Below are positions 33,688-47,274 of a stretch of DNA of 64,000 nucleotides, one piece after another. This DNA is from Flavobacteriales bacterium (GTDB lineage Bacteria; Bacteroidota; Bacteroidia; Flavobacteriales_F; PHOS-HE28): assembly GCA_016713865.1 (NCBI GenBank), contig JADJOG010000004.1, positions 62,001-126,000 on the forward strand, given 5' to 3'. A program made the translations under genes and the position numbers. Numbering within the stretch: position 1 is the first letter of the stretch; every line of letters starts with the position of its first letter. The notes beneath the pieces are model-generated. The model was not told the origin of the DNA, searched no databases, and saw only the letters and a program-made list of their open reading frames with translations.

Positions 33688-34485
33688 ATGCCGACGATTT
33701 CCGACCAAATGCATCGCACCATCGCAGTGCCTGATTGCCCCCAGCGCATCATTTCCCTCGTCCCCTCGCAAACCGAACTGCTCCACGACCTAGGTCTTGG
33801 TGAACGCGTGGTGGGCATGACCAAATTCTGCGTGCATCCGGATGAATGGTTCCGCAGTAAGACCCGCGTGGGCGGCACCAAAAAGGTTGATCTGGAGAAG
33901 GTGCGCGCGCTGAAACCCGACCTCATCATCGGGAACAAAGAGGAGAACGAGCGCAAGGACATCGCAGCGCTGGAAAGAGAATTCCCTGTTTGGATGAGCG
34001 ATGTGCGCACCCTGAGGGACGCTGCGAACATGATCGCCGCCGTCGGTCGCATCACCGGCACGGACGAAAAGGCGAACGAGATCCTGCACGGGATAACGAG
34101 TGCATTCGATGGGCTGGTCCCGCTGACCGAGCCGCGGACCGTGGCCTACTTCATCTGGCGGGAGCCATTCATGGTGGCCGGCCATGGCACCTTCGTGAAC
34201 GACATGCTCCTGCGCCTGGGGCTCATCAACGTCTTCGATGCCGACGACGCCCGCTATCCAGAGATATCCGCTCAGGCGCTGGCAGAAGCAGACCCTGACT
34301 TGCTCCTGCTCTCATCGGAGCCTTACCCTTTCAAGCAGGAGCACCTCATCGAATTCAACATGATCTGCCCCAACACGCCTATGCGCTTTGTGGATGGCGA
34401 GCTTTTCAGCTGGTACGGCAGCCGATTGATGAAAGCACCCGCGTACTTCGGCCAACTGGCGCGATCCCTTCAACCAGCGGGCTGA
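33688..34485 (+). CDS. BtuF-like periplasmic-binding-fold protein without signal peptide
   Basis: 265 residues from MPTISDQMHRTIAVPDCPQR; an in-frame ATG at 33643 adds 15 polar residues but still no signal peptide. RIISLVPSQTELLHDLGLGERVVGMTKFCVHP, VGGTKKVDLEKVRALKPDLIIGNKEEN and FIWREPFMVAGHGTFVNDMLLRLGLINVF are typical of helical-backbone metal-chelate receptors (cobalamin or siderophore binding). Such proteins normally act in the periplasm; the absence of an export signal and of BtuCD-type genes nearby is odd, though similar signal-less homologues occur in Bacteroidota. Possibly a cytoplasmic sensor or storage protein. Preceded by GGAGCAT, unusual here for resembling a Shine-Dalgarno. Confidence 0.82.
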   Translation: MPTISDQMHRTIAVPDCPQRIISLVPSQTELLHDLGLGERVVGMTKFCVHPDEWFRSKTRVGGTKKVDLEKVRALKPDLIIGNKEENERKDIAALEREFPVWMSDVRTLRDAANMIAAVGRITGTDEKANEILHGITSAFDGLVPLTEPRTVAYFIWREPFMVAGHGTFVNDMLLRLGLINVFDADDARYPEISAQALAEADPDLLLLSSEPYPFKQEHLIEFNMICPNTPMRFVDGELFSWYGSRLMKAPAYFGQLARSLQPAG

Positions 34486-34523
34486 GGATCACACGAACGG
34501 CGAGCCCGCGGAAAGGCCGGGCC

Positions 34524-34531
34524 TACTTTTG
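34524..34531 (+). promoter_or_regulatory. Candidate -7 element of the patatin/barrel gene
   Basis: TACTTTTG matches TAnnTTTG exactly, 14 bases before the ATG. The -33 position shows no TTTG. Confidence 0.5.
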
Positions 34532-34545
34532 CGCGTACCGCCTGC

Positions 34546-36822
34546 ATGCCACGATTGCTCTCCTTCCTGCTCATTTTGAGCACAGCGTTCGCGCAGGCGC
34601 AGCGCGTAGGGCTTGTGCTGAGCGGTGGCGGCGCATCGGGCATGGCGCACATCGGCGTGCTGCAGGCCCTGGAGGAGAATGGCGTTCCTGTTGATTGCAT
34701 CGCGGGCAGCAGCATGGGCGCGCTGATCGGCGGCATGTACGCTGCGGGTTACTCGCCATGGGAGATCGATTCGCTGTTCCGGACACCCCAGTTCCGCATC
34801 ATGGCCGAAGGCGGCGTTGAAGCCAAGCACACGTACTCCTTCAAGCAAGGGCATCCGGACGCGACGCTCCTGAGCCTGCGCTTCGATCTGGACACCGCCC
34901 TGCAGACTTCCTTGCCCACGAGCCTGCGCAGCCCGGCCTTGCTCGACTTCGAGCAGATGCGCGGGTTCGCCCCTGCGAATACCGTTGCCGGCGGCGATTT
35001 CGATTCGCTCTTCGTTCCCTTCCGATGCGTGGCCAGCGACCTCACCGCGCAGCGCGCCATGATCTTCCGCGATGGCGACCTCGCGCAAGCCGTGCGTGCC
35101 AGCATGAGCTACCCGTTCTACTTCAAGCCGATCCGCGTGGATGGCCACCTGATGATGGACGGCGGCTTGTACAACAACTTCCCGAGCGATGTGATGTATG
35201 CCGACTTCTTCCCGGACATCATCGTTGGCAGCAACGTGAGCGGCAACAGCCCACCTCCTTCGGAGGACGACCTATTGAGCCAGTTGCGCGCCATGATGCA
35301 GGAGCCCACGATGTTCACGGTGATCTGCGAGAATGGCATCATCATAGAGCCGCGCACCGACGTCTCGCTTTTCGACTTCAGCGACCCTTCCAAAGCGATC
35401 GCGGTAGGCTACAAGGCCGCCATGGCCCAGATGCCGCGCATCCTTGAACAACTGGAAGGGCCGATACCGCCAAGCGCGATCGCCGCGCGGCGCGCTGCTT
35501 TCAGGGCACGCATGCTGCCGATGGAATTCGGCGAGGTGCATGTCGAAGGCCTGAAGCGATCCGCGACCCGCTACTGCGAGCGCGTGATTGAGCGCGCAGG
35601 CGTGCCACTGACCACCGACCGATTGAAGAATGCCTATTTCCGCCTGCATGCCGACCAGGGCATCGCGCATCTTTACCCGCGCGCGACCTGGAACGCCCAG
35701 CGTGGCAACTACGACCTCGATCTGGAAGTGAAACCAGAGAAGGACCTCGAGGTCCGTTTCGGCGGCATGTTCTCCTCGCGGCCCATCAACACGGGCATGG
35801 CCGCGCTGCGCTATAAGCTCTTCGGCAGCGCAAGCGCCCACATCGAAGCCCTCTCCTATTTCGGAAAGTTCTATGCGGCGGGGCAGTTGAAGCTGCGCGC
35901 CGACCTGAGCACACGCCTACCCATTTATGTTGAACCGGTCTTCAACCTGCATCGCTGGGACCACTTCAGCGGATTCAGCACGTTCTTCGAGGAGGTGCGA
36001 CCAGCCTTCGTGGTGATCCGCGAGGCCTGGGGCGGCATGAATGCAGGCCTTGGCATAGGCAATAAAGGACTGCTCCGGCTTGATGTGAAGCTGGCGGAGA
36101 CCAAGGACCGCTACTACCAGACCCTCGAGTTCTCCGGCCGGGACACGAGCGACATCACCTGGTTCCGTCACGCTACCGCAGGCGCGTTGCTCCAGCGCAA
36201 TTCGCTGAATCGCAAACAGCATCCGAACGAGGGCGAATCGCTCAGCATCAGCTTGCGTTATGTGATCGGTGATGAGCACACGGATCTGGGCTCCACGCAG
36301 ATCGAAGCTCCCATTGAGGATAAGCGCCATCAATGGCTCATCGCGAAGGCCCAATTGGACCAGTATGTCCTGCGGAAAGGCGTTTTCAAGATCGGCGTGC
36401 TCGCTGAGGGGCAGTTCAGCACCATGCCCATGTTCCAGAACTACACCGCCAGCATCATTCGTGCGCCCGCGTTTCAGCCAACACCCGAGAGCAGGACCTA
36501 TTTCATGGAGCAGTTCAGGGCTCCCAAGTACCTGGCCGGTGGGCTGCGCACCATCGTGGCCGTGGCTCGCAACAAGTTCGACCTCCGCCTCGAGGGCTAC
36601 GTGTTCCAGCCCTATGAGCCCATCGTGCGCGGTGCCGATGGCGAAGGCGTTACGGCACCCGCTTTAACCCAGCGCTATTACATCGGTGCGGGATCGCTCA
36701 TCTACCAGAGCCCTGTAGGACCCGTGTGGTTCAACCTCAGCTATTTCGATCAGCAGCGTGCGCGTTGGGCCTGGAGCCTGACTTTCGGCTACATCCTTTT
36801 CACTCAGCGGGCACAGGATTAA
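34546..36822 (+). CDS. Patatin-like phospholipase fused to a POTRA and outer-membrane beta-barrel
   Basis: 758 residues. Signal peptide MPRLLSFLLILSTAFAQAQ. The patatin domain has the oxyanion loop GLVLSGGGASGMAHIG, the nucleophile GSSMGALIGG (Ser about 62) and the catalytic Asp in DGGLYNNFP, so the Ser-Asp dyad is intact. After about residue 325 a POTRA-like segment (FGEVHVEGLKRSATRYCERVIERAGVPLTTDRL) leads into alternating-hydrophobicity strands ending in SLTFGYILFTQ, a Bam/Omp85-type barrel. This is the domain order of type Vd autotransporters such as PlpD, and of Bacteroidota patatin proteins thought to sit in the outer membrane. Lipid A1/A2 hydrolysis is the expected activity; surface or periplasmic orientation is inferred. 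Confidence 0.88.
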   Translation: MPRLLSFLLILSTAFAQAQRVGLVLSGGGASGMAHIGVLQALEENGVPVDCIAGSSMGALIGGMYAAGYSPWEIDSLFRTPQFRIMAEGGVEAKHTYSFKQGHPDATLLSLRFDLDTALQTSLPTSLRSPALLDFEQMRGFAPANTVAGGDFDSLFVPFRCVASDLTAQRAMIFRDGDLAQAVRASMSYPFYFKPIRVDGHLMMDGGLYNNFPSDVMYADFFPDIIVGSNVSGNSPPPSEDDLLSQLRAMMQEPTMFTVICENGIIIEPRTDVSLFDFSDPSKAIAVGYKAAMAQMPRILEQLEGPIPPSAIAARRAAFRARMLPMEFGEVHVEGLKRSATRYCERVIERAGVPLTTDRLKNAYFRLHADQGIAHLYPRATWNAQRGNYDLDLEVKPEKDLEVRFGGMFSSRPINTGMAALRYKLFGSASAHIEALSYFGKFYAAGQLKLRADLSTRLPIYVEPVFNLHRWDHFSGFSTFFEEVRPAFVVIREAWGGMNAGLGIGNKGLLRLDVKLAETKDRYYQTLEFSGRDTSDITWFRHATAGALLQRNSLNRKQHPNEGESLSISLRYVIGDEHTDLGSTQIEAPIEDKRHQWLIAKAQLDQYVLRKGVFKIGVLAEGQFSTMPMFQNYTASIIRAPAFQPTPESRTYFMEQFRAPKYLAGGLRTIVAVARNKFDLRLEGYVFQPYEPIVRGADGEGVTAPALTQRYYIGAGSLIYQSPVGPVWFNLSYFDQQRARWAWSLTFGYILFTQRAQD

Positions 36823-36952
36823 GCAGCTTTCCTGCGTCCATCTTGCCTTCGGAATCTGAAACCGATTCCGACGCGGTTCTACTGCACACGTCTTGCAATT
36901 TCCGCGGATTGCGCGAGTTATGGCGATGCCGGCATCATGAGCAGGCTGCGAC

Positions 36953-37380
36953 ATGCACGACTTCCTGCCCACTATCGGCTTCTACACTGTCATGTGTGCA
37001 CCTTTCATTGCCCTTGGATGCCTCATGGCCGCCCTACTGCATCGCGAAAGGCTCGGACCGAAACCTGCTGCAATCTCCGGAATCCTGTTCCTTCTGCCCT
37101 GCTGGCAAACCCGACCAGCGGGCAATACCTCCTGCTGGAGCCCTTCGACAATAGACGCGGATCGGAACTCGCCCAACACGCGCATGAATCACGCCTGATC
37201 GGAAGCACCCAGAGCCGTGTGCGTGCATTCCTCGGCGAGCCAAGCAGGATAAAGGAGTACGCACCTGGTGCACTTACATGGGAATACAAACAGCTACCGG
37301 GCTACTGGTTCGGCAGCCACTTCCAAGTGTTCTTCGGCACCACGGGCTTAGTGGAAGGCTTTGAAGCCAACGACGACTAG
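36953..37380 (+). CDS. Small membrane protein with BamE/SmpA-like C-terminus (frame broken once)
   Basis: From ATG at 36953: MHDFLPTIGFYTVMCAPFIALGCLMAALLHRERLGP is a membrane segment, followed by a second hydrophobic run (AISGILFL). The frame then shifts; one missing T near 37092 would join to SALLANPTSGQYLLLEPFDNRRG and a C-terminal domain (ESRLIGSTQSRVRAFLGEPSRIKEY ... LTWEYKQLPGYWFGSHFQVFFG). The L-G-x-T-x-x-x-V-x-x-x-L-G-E-P pattern followed by a W-x-Y strand resembles the small SmpA/OmlA (BamE) fold. About 142 residues if joined. No known family assigned; the gap before it (36823-36952) shows nothing else. Confidence 0.5.
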
Positions 37381-37443
37381 GTCGCGTGGAATCGAACCCT
37401 GACCGCTTCAGCCGCTGCCGGCTGTCGCACGTTCAATACGGTC

Positions 37444-37764
37444 TCACGCCTGCGCTGCGGGCCCGCCGAAATTCATCGGGATCTCGGGCATCTCCGTTTC
37501 GCGGATCTGGCCATGCACCTGCTCGAACTTCTGGATGTTGTCGGCCAGCGCGCGCATCAGGCGCTTGGCGTGCTGCGGCGTGAGCAGGATGCGCGAGCGC
37601 ACCTTGGCCTTGGGCACGCCGGGCATCACGCGCACGAAATCGAGCACGAACTCCGAGTTGCTGTGGGTGATGATGGCGAGGTTGCTGTAAACGCCATCGG
37701 CCACCTCCTCGCTGATCTCGATGTTAAGCTGGTTGGGTCGGGGTTGGTTCTTATCGTCGGCCAT
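37444..37764 (-). CDS. DUF3467 protein
   Basis: 106 residues from MADDKNQPRPNQLNIEISEE. The family core is clear: ISEEVADGVYSNLAIITHSNSEFVLDFVRVMPGVPKAKVRSRILLTPQHAKRLMRALADNIQKFE. Small cytoplasmic protein of unknown function, frequently found directly after rpoC in Bacteroidota, as here, which points to a link with transcription or translation. Separated from rpoC by a heptad-repeat hairpin, so its expression may depend on read-through. Confidence 0.92.
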   Translation of the reverse strand: MADDKNQPRPNQLNIEISEEVADGVYSNLAIITHSNSEFVLDFVRVMPGVPKAKVRSRILLTPQHAKRLMRALADNIQKFEQVHGQIRETEMPEIPMNFGGPAAQA

Positions 37765-37784
37765 GGTGAATCGTTTTATTGTTT

Positions 37785-37854
37785 CGGCAAGTCGCAAGCA
37801 GCGAGCGGCAAGTCAATGACTTGCCGCTCGTGTTCTAGCTGATTGCCGCTTGTG
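37785..37854. repeat. Period-7 inverted repeat between rpoC and DUF3467
   Basis: On the plus strand heptads CGGCAAG, TCGCAAG, CAGCGAG, CGGCAAG follow one another, then after TCAATGA the complementary phase begins (CTTGCCG, CTCGTGT ... GATTGCC, GCTTGTG). The centre is an almost loop-less 14-bp palindrome around 37816. It fills the whole rpoC-DUF3467 gap. Confidence 0.75.
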
Positions 37855-37857
37855 GCA

Positions 37858-42150
<4,293 letters not shown>

Positions 42151-42203
42151 GTGCTCGCTTTGCTTGCTTGCGTTCGTCAATCAGTTACCACGATAAAACA
42201 GGG

Positions 42204-45200
42204 TCACTCGAGTGACACGTTCAGTGCCAGGCCACGGAGCTCGTGGAGCAGCACGTTGAACGATTCCGGTATGCCCGGTGCCGGCAGGGGCTCGCCTTTC
42301 ACGATGGCTTCGTAGGCCTTGGCACGGCCCATCACATCATCGCTCTTCACGGTGAGGATCTCCTGCAGGATGTTGGCTGCGCCGAAGGCTTCCAGCGCCC
42401 ACACCTCCATCTCGCCGAAGCGCTGACCACCGAACTGCGCCTTACCACCCAGCGGCTGCTGCGTGATCAGGCTGTATGGTCCGATGGAGCGGGCGTGCAT
42501 CTTGTCGTCCACCATGTGGGCGAGTTTGATCATGTAGATCACACCCACTGTGGCGGGCTGATCGAAACGATGGCCAGTGCCGCCGTCGATGAGGTAGGTC
42601 TTGCCGCTGCGCGGGATACCGGCCTCGTCGCACTCCGCATCGATCTGCTCGATGGTGGCTCCATCGAAGATCGGAGTGGCGTATTTACGGCCCAGTTTCT
42701 TACCGGCCCAACCGAGAACGGTCTCATAGATCTGGCCCAGATTCATCCGGCTCGGCACGCCCAGCGGGTTCAGGACGATGTCCACCGGTGTACCATCCTC
42801 GAGGAAGGGCATGTCGGCGTCGCGCACGATCTTGGCAACGATGCCCTTGTTACCGTGGCGGCCGGCCATCTTGTCGCCAACGGTGAGCTTGCGCTTCGCG
42901 GCTACATAGACCTTGGCCAATTTCACGATGCCTGCGGGCAATTCGTCGCCGATGCTCACGGTGAACTTCTTGCGCTTGTAGGCACCGCTGATGTCGCTGA
43001 AGCGGATGGTGTAGTTGTGGATCAACTGGCGCACCAATTCGCTCTTCTTCTTGTCGGCCACCCAATCGGTGGGGTCAACGGTGATGAAGTCGACGCCTTG
43101 CAGCACCTTCGGGCTGTACTTGGTGCCCTTCTTCACCTGCTCTTCCTTGTACTTGTTGAAGACGCCGTTGCTGTTCTCGCCGCCCACGAGTTCCATGAGC
43201 TTCTCAACGAGCAGGTTCTTCAGGCTTCCGAGCTCCTTCTCTTCGTCCTTATCGATCTGCTCCAGGATGCTCTTCTCATTGCCCTTTGCCTTCTTGTCCT
43301 TAACGGCGCGGCTGAAGAGCTTCTTGTCGATCACGATGCCCTTGGCACCGGGAGGCGCTTTCATGCTGGCATCCTTCACGTCGCCTGCCATATCGCCGAA
43401 GATGGCGCGCAAGAGCTTCTCTTCCGGCGAAGGATCGGTCTCGCCTTTCGGCGTGATCTTGCCGATGAGGATATCGCCCTCCTTGATCTCAGCACCGATG
43501 CGGATCAAGCCATTCTCGTCAAGGTCCTTGGTGGCCTCCTCTGAGACGTTGGGGATATCGCTGGTGAGTTCCTCGAGGCCGCGCTTGGTATCGCGCACCT
43601 CCATGTTGTACTCGTCGATGTGGATCGAGGTGAAGATGTCCTCCGAGGCCACGCGCTCGCTGATCACGATGGCATCCTCGAAGTTGTATCCTTTCCAAGG
43701 CATGAAGGCCACCTGCAGGTTGCGGCCGATGGCGAGCTCGCCATCCTGAGTGCCGTAACCTTCGCAAAGGGTCTGACCCTTGGACACCTTTTCGCCCTTG
43801 CGCACGATCGGGCGCAGGTTCATGCAGGTGCTCTGGTTCGTCTTGCGGAACTTGGTGAGCGAGTATTCCTTCTCATCGCCCTCGAAGCTCACGATGCGCT
43901 CTTCGTCGCTGCGGCGATAATCCACCACGATGCGATTGCTGTCCACGTACTTCACGGTGCCTTCGCCTTCGGCGGTGAGCAGCACACGGCTGTCGCGGGC
44001 CACGAGCTCTTCCAGACCAGTGCCCACGAAAGGCGCCTCAGGGCGCAGCAGCGGAACGGCCTGACGCATCATGTTCGAGCCCATCAGCGCGCGGTTGGCG
44101 TCGTTGTGCTCCAGGAAGGGGATCAGCGAAGCAGCTATGGAGGCGATCTGGTTCGGACCAACGTCCATGAGGTGCAGCTCTTTCGGATCCACCACGGGGA
44201 AGTCGCCCATAAGGCGGGCTTTCACGCGGCCGGTCTCGAATTCGCCTTTCTCGCTCACTTTAGCGTTGGCCTGAGCGATGATCTTATTGTCCTCCTCCTC
44301 AGCGCTGAGGTAGATCACATCGGCCTTCACATCAACCTTGCCCTCATTCACCGGGCGATAAGGGGTCTCAATGAAGCCGAGGTTGTTGATCTTGGAATAC
44401 ACGCAGAGCGAGCTGATCAGGCCGATGTTCGGTCCTTCAGGCGTCTCAATGGTGCAAAGGCGGCCATAGTGGGTGTAATGCACGTCGCGCACTTCAAAGC
44501 CAGCACGCTCACGGCTGAGACCACCGGGTCCAAGGGCCGACATACGGCGCTTGTGGGTGATTTCGCTCAGCGGGTTCGTCTGGTCCATGAACTGGCTCAA
44601 CTGGTTCGTTCCGAAGAACGAGTTGATCACCGAGCTCAATGTCTTGGCGTTGATCAGGTCGGTAGGCGTGAACACTTCATTGTCGCGCACGTTCATGCGC
44701 TCGCGGATGGTGCGGGCCATGCGGGCCAGACCCACGCCGAACTGGCTGTGGAGCTGCTCGCCAACGGTCCGTACGCGGCGGTTGCTCAAGTGGTCGATGT
44801 CGTCCACATCGGCCTTGGAGTTCACCAGCTCAATCAGGTAACGGATGATGAAGATGATATCCTCCTTGGTGAGCACGCGCACGCTGAGCTCGCTCTGCAG
44901 GCCCAGCTTCTTGTTGATGCGGTAGCGCCCCACTTCACCGAGGTCGTAGCGCTGCTCGCTGAAGAAAAGCTTGTCGATGACGCCACGAGCCGTTTCCAGA
45001 TCGGGTGGCTCAGCGTTGCGAAGCTGGCGGTAGATCACCTCCACGGCCTCCTTCTCGGAGTTCGAGGTATCCTTCTGCAGGGTGTTGTAAATGAGCGCGT
45101 AGTCGGCGGCATTGATACCAGCCTTATGCAGGATCACGGTCTTCGCGCCGCTCTCAACGATCTGGTCAACGTGATGCTCCTCAATCACCGTTTCACGGTC

Positions 45201-46021
45201 GATGAGCACTTCGTTACGCTCGATGCTCACCACTTCGCCGGTATCCTCATCCACGAAGTCCTCCACCCAGGTCTTCAGCACGCGGGCGGCGAGCTTTCGG
45301 CCCACGCTTTCCTTAATGCCGGCCTTGGTGACCTTGATCTCATCGGCCAAACCGAATATCTCCAGGATGTCCTTGTCGCTCTCGAAGCCGATGGCACGGA
45401 GCAGGGTGGTAACAGGTAGCTTCTTCTTCCGATCGATGTAGGCGTACATGACGCCGTTGATGTCTGTCGCGAATTCGATCCAGCTGCCTTTGAAGGGGAT
45501 GACGCGGGCGCTGTAAAGCTTGGTGCCGTTGGCGTGGCGGCTCTGGCCGAAGAACACGCCGGGGCTGCGGTGCAACTGACTGACCACAACGCGCTCGGCT
45601 CCATTCACCACGAAGCTGCCACGGGGGTCATGTAGGGATCTGCCCCAGGTAAACGTCCTGCACGATGGTTTCGAAATCCTCGTGCCTCGGGATCGGTGCA
45701 ATAGAGTTTCAGCTTGGCCTTGAGGGGCACGCTGTATGTGAGGCCGCGCTCGATGCACTCGTCAATCGAGTAGCGGGGCGGGTCGATGAAGTAATCGAGG
45801 AACTCCAGCACGAACTGATTGCGGGTGTCCGTGATCGGGAAGTTCTCACTGAAGTCCTTGAAGAGTCCCTCATTGTTCCGGTTCTCCGGAAGGGTGTCGA
45901 TCTGGAAGAACTCTTGGAAGCTCTTGAGCTGGATCTCCAGGAAATCGGGATAATCGATGCCGATCTTGCTGGAGCCGAAGTCGATGCGCTTGCCTTTCTT
46001 GATGGTCTTCGCTTGGGCCAT
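42204..46021 (-). CDS. rpoB: RNA polymerase subunit beta (three indels in one 60-base patch)
   Basis: About 1272 residues from MAQAKTIKKGKRIDFGSSKIG. Conserved regions include DQTNPLSEITHKRRMSALGPGGLSRERAGFEVRD (rifampicin region; the residues are those of susceptible enzymes), GYNFEDAIVISER and RHGNKGIVAKI, ending ELRGLALNVSLE. Between 45623 and 45686 the frame is broken by one extra base in CC at 45685-45686, one missing base in GGG at 45635-45637 and one in GGGGG at 45623-45627 (plus-strand view). Restoring them yields HEDFETIVQDVYLGQIPYMTPRGSFVVN, exactly as expected, so these are almost surely sequence errors. Confidence 0.97.
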
Positions 46022-46156
46022 GGGGATGAACGGGGGATGAACGCGAGTTCGATTCAAAGATCCTGACTGGCTGGCCCAACAGCGGCGGATCGGTTCGCTG
46101 CGGGCGGCGGACTACTGAAAGCGGTCCGTGACAAAAGCCGCAATCACGGCATGGCG

Positions 46157-46182
46157 GGGAGCGCCCTGTTCAGGGCACTCCC
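46157..46182 (-). terminator. Hairpin in the rplL-rpoB gap, probable attenuator
   Basis: A 12-bp stem (minus strand GGGAGTGCCCTG / CAGGGCGCTCCC, one wobble) with a 2-base loop, no T run. An attenuator between rplL and rpoB that lowers polymerase relative to ribosomal protein output is known in E. coli; the same role here is inference from position. Confidence 0.6.
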
Positions 46183-46213
46183 GCGCCGCCGTGATGCGGA
46201 TGCGATGGAGATC

Positions 46214-46594
46214 TTACTTGACCTCAACTTCGGCGCCGGCTTCCGTGAGTTGCTGCTTCAGGGTCTCAGCGTCAGCCTTGCTCACGCCTTCCTTCAGCGG
46301 CTTGGGAGCGCCGTCAACCAAATCCTTCGCCTCTTTCAGTCCGAGGCCGGTGAGCTCCTTCACGAGCTTCACCACAGCGAGCTTGTTGGCGCCGCCGTTC
46401 TTCAGGATCACGTCGAAGCTGGTCTTCTCTTCAGCAGCAGCAGCGCCACCACCGCCAGCGGCCGGAGCGGCCATGGCAACGGCCGCGGCGGCCGGCTCGA
46501 TCTTGTATTCGTCTTTCAGGTAAGTGGCCAATTCGTTCACCTCTTTCACGGTGAGGTTGACGAGCTGGTCGCCAAGTGCTTTGATGTCTGCCAT
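46214..46594 (-). CDS. rplL: Ribosomal protein bL12 (L7/L12)
   Basis: 126 residues. N-terminal dimerisation/L10-binding part (MADIKALGDQLVNLTVKEVNELATYLK), the Ala/Gly-rich flexible hinge, and the globular domain (KTSFDVILKNGGANKLAVVKLVKELTGLGLKEAKDLVDGAPKPLKEGV) that recruits translational GTPases to the ribosomal stalk. Part of rplKAJL; 112 bases after rplJ. Confidence 0.98.
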   Translation of the reverse strand: MADIKALGDQLVNLTVKEVNELATYLKDEYKIEPAAAAVAMAAPAAGGGGAAAAEEKTSFDVILKNGGANKLAVVKLVKELTGLGLKEAKDLVDGAPKPLKEGVSKADAETLKQQLTEAGAEVEVK

Positions 46595-46706
46595 TGTTTC
46601 GGGGTTGTTGCGGTTAGTTCGTGGAAGCGGACTGTGCGTAACGCGTTTGTGGTTTGGGCTTCAGCCATCCCGTCTTTAAGCCGAGAGGAGGCCCGAACCG
46701 TGTTTC

Positions 46707-47261
46707 TTATGCTTGGGCTCGCTCTTCGAGTGCCTTCACCAAGCCAGCGATCTTCTGCCCACCGCTGCCCTGAAGGCCGCTGATGACATTCTTGATCGGG
46801 CTCTGCAGCAGGCCGATGATCTCGCCAATGAGTTCTTCCTTGCCCTTGAGGTTCGCGAGCATGGCGATCTGGTCGTCGCCGATGAAAACGGCCTCATCGA
46901 TCCATGCGCTCTTGAGCTGCGGCTTGGGCACCACGTTCTTGGGCGCAGGGTTCTTCTTGCGGAAGTCCTGAATCAGTTTCGCCGGGGCATTGCCCTTTTC
47001 AGCGAACATCACGGCCGTTTGGCCTGCGAGCGTGGGGAACAGGGCGCTGTAGTCCTTGTCCTCAATGCGCTCCATTGCTTTCTGCAGCAGGGTGTTCTTC
47101 ACCACGCGCATGCGGATGCCATTGGTATGGCAGGCGCGTCGCAGGTTGCTGGTGGCTTCTGCCGAAAGGGCGCTGGCGTCGGTGAGGTAGAGCACGTTGG
47201 TGGCCTTGATCTCGCCGATGAGCTCAGCGATCACCTCGTCTTTCTGTGTGCGGGTTGCCAT
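46707..47261 (-). CDS. rplJ: Ribosomal protein uL10
   Basis: 184 residues. Anchors bL12 dimers to the large subunit. RTQKDEVIAELIGEIKATNVLYLTDASALSAEATSNLRRAC and the C-terminal bL12-binding helix are recognisable. It starts 13 bases after rplA stop. In other bacteria uL10 or the L10-L12 complex represses translation of its own mRNA; the 112-base spacer to rplL would fit differential output. Confidence 0.96.
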   Translation of the reverse strand: MATRTQKDEVIAELIGEIKATNVLYLTDASALSAEATSNLRRACHTNGIRMRVVKNTLLQKAMERIEDKDYSALFPTLAGQTAVMFAEKGNAPAKLIQDFRKKNPAPKNVVPKPQLKSAWIDEAVFIGDDQIAMLANLKGKEELIGEIIGLLQSPIKNVISGLQGSGGQKIAGLVKALEERAQA

Positions 47262-47274
47262 GGTCGTTCAGGGA

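Noticed and set aside
44480..44580. Rifampicin-resistance substitution in rpoB
   Set aside because: The cluster I region reads FMDQTNPLSEITHKRRMSALGPGG, the usual susceptible form, with no resistance-type change visible.
42243..45419. Several 350-600 codon plus-strand open frames opposite rpoB and rpoC
   Set aside because: Mirror frames of the polymerase genes; composition is that of reverse-complemented codons, with no domain recognised.
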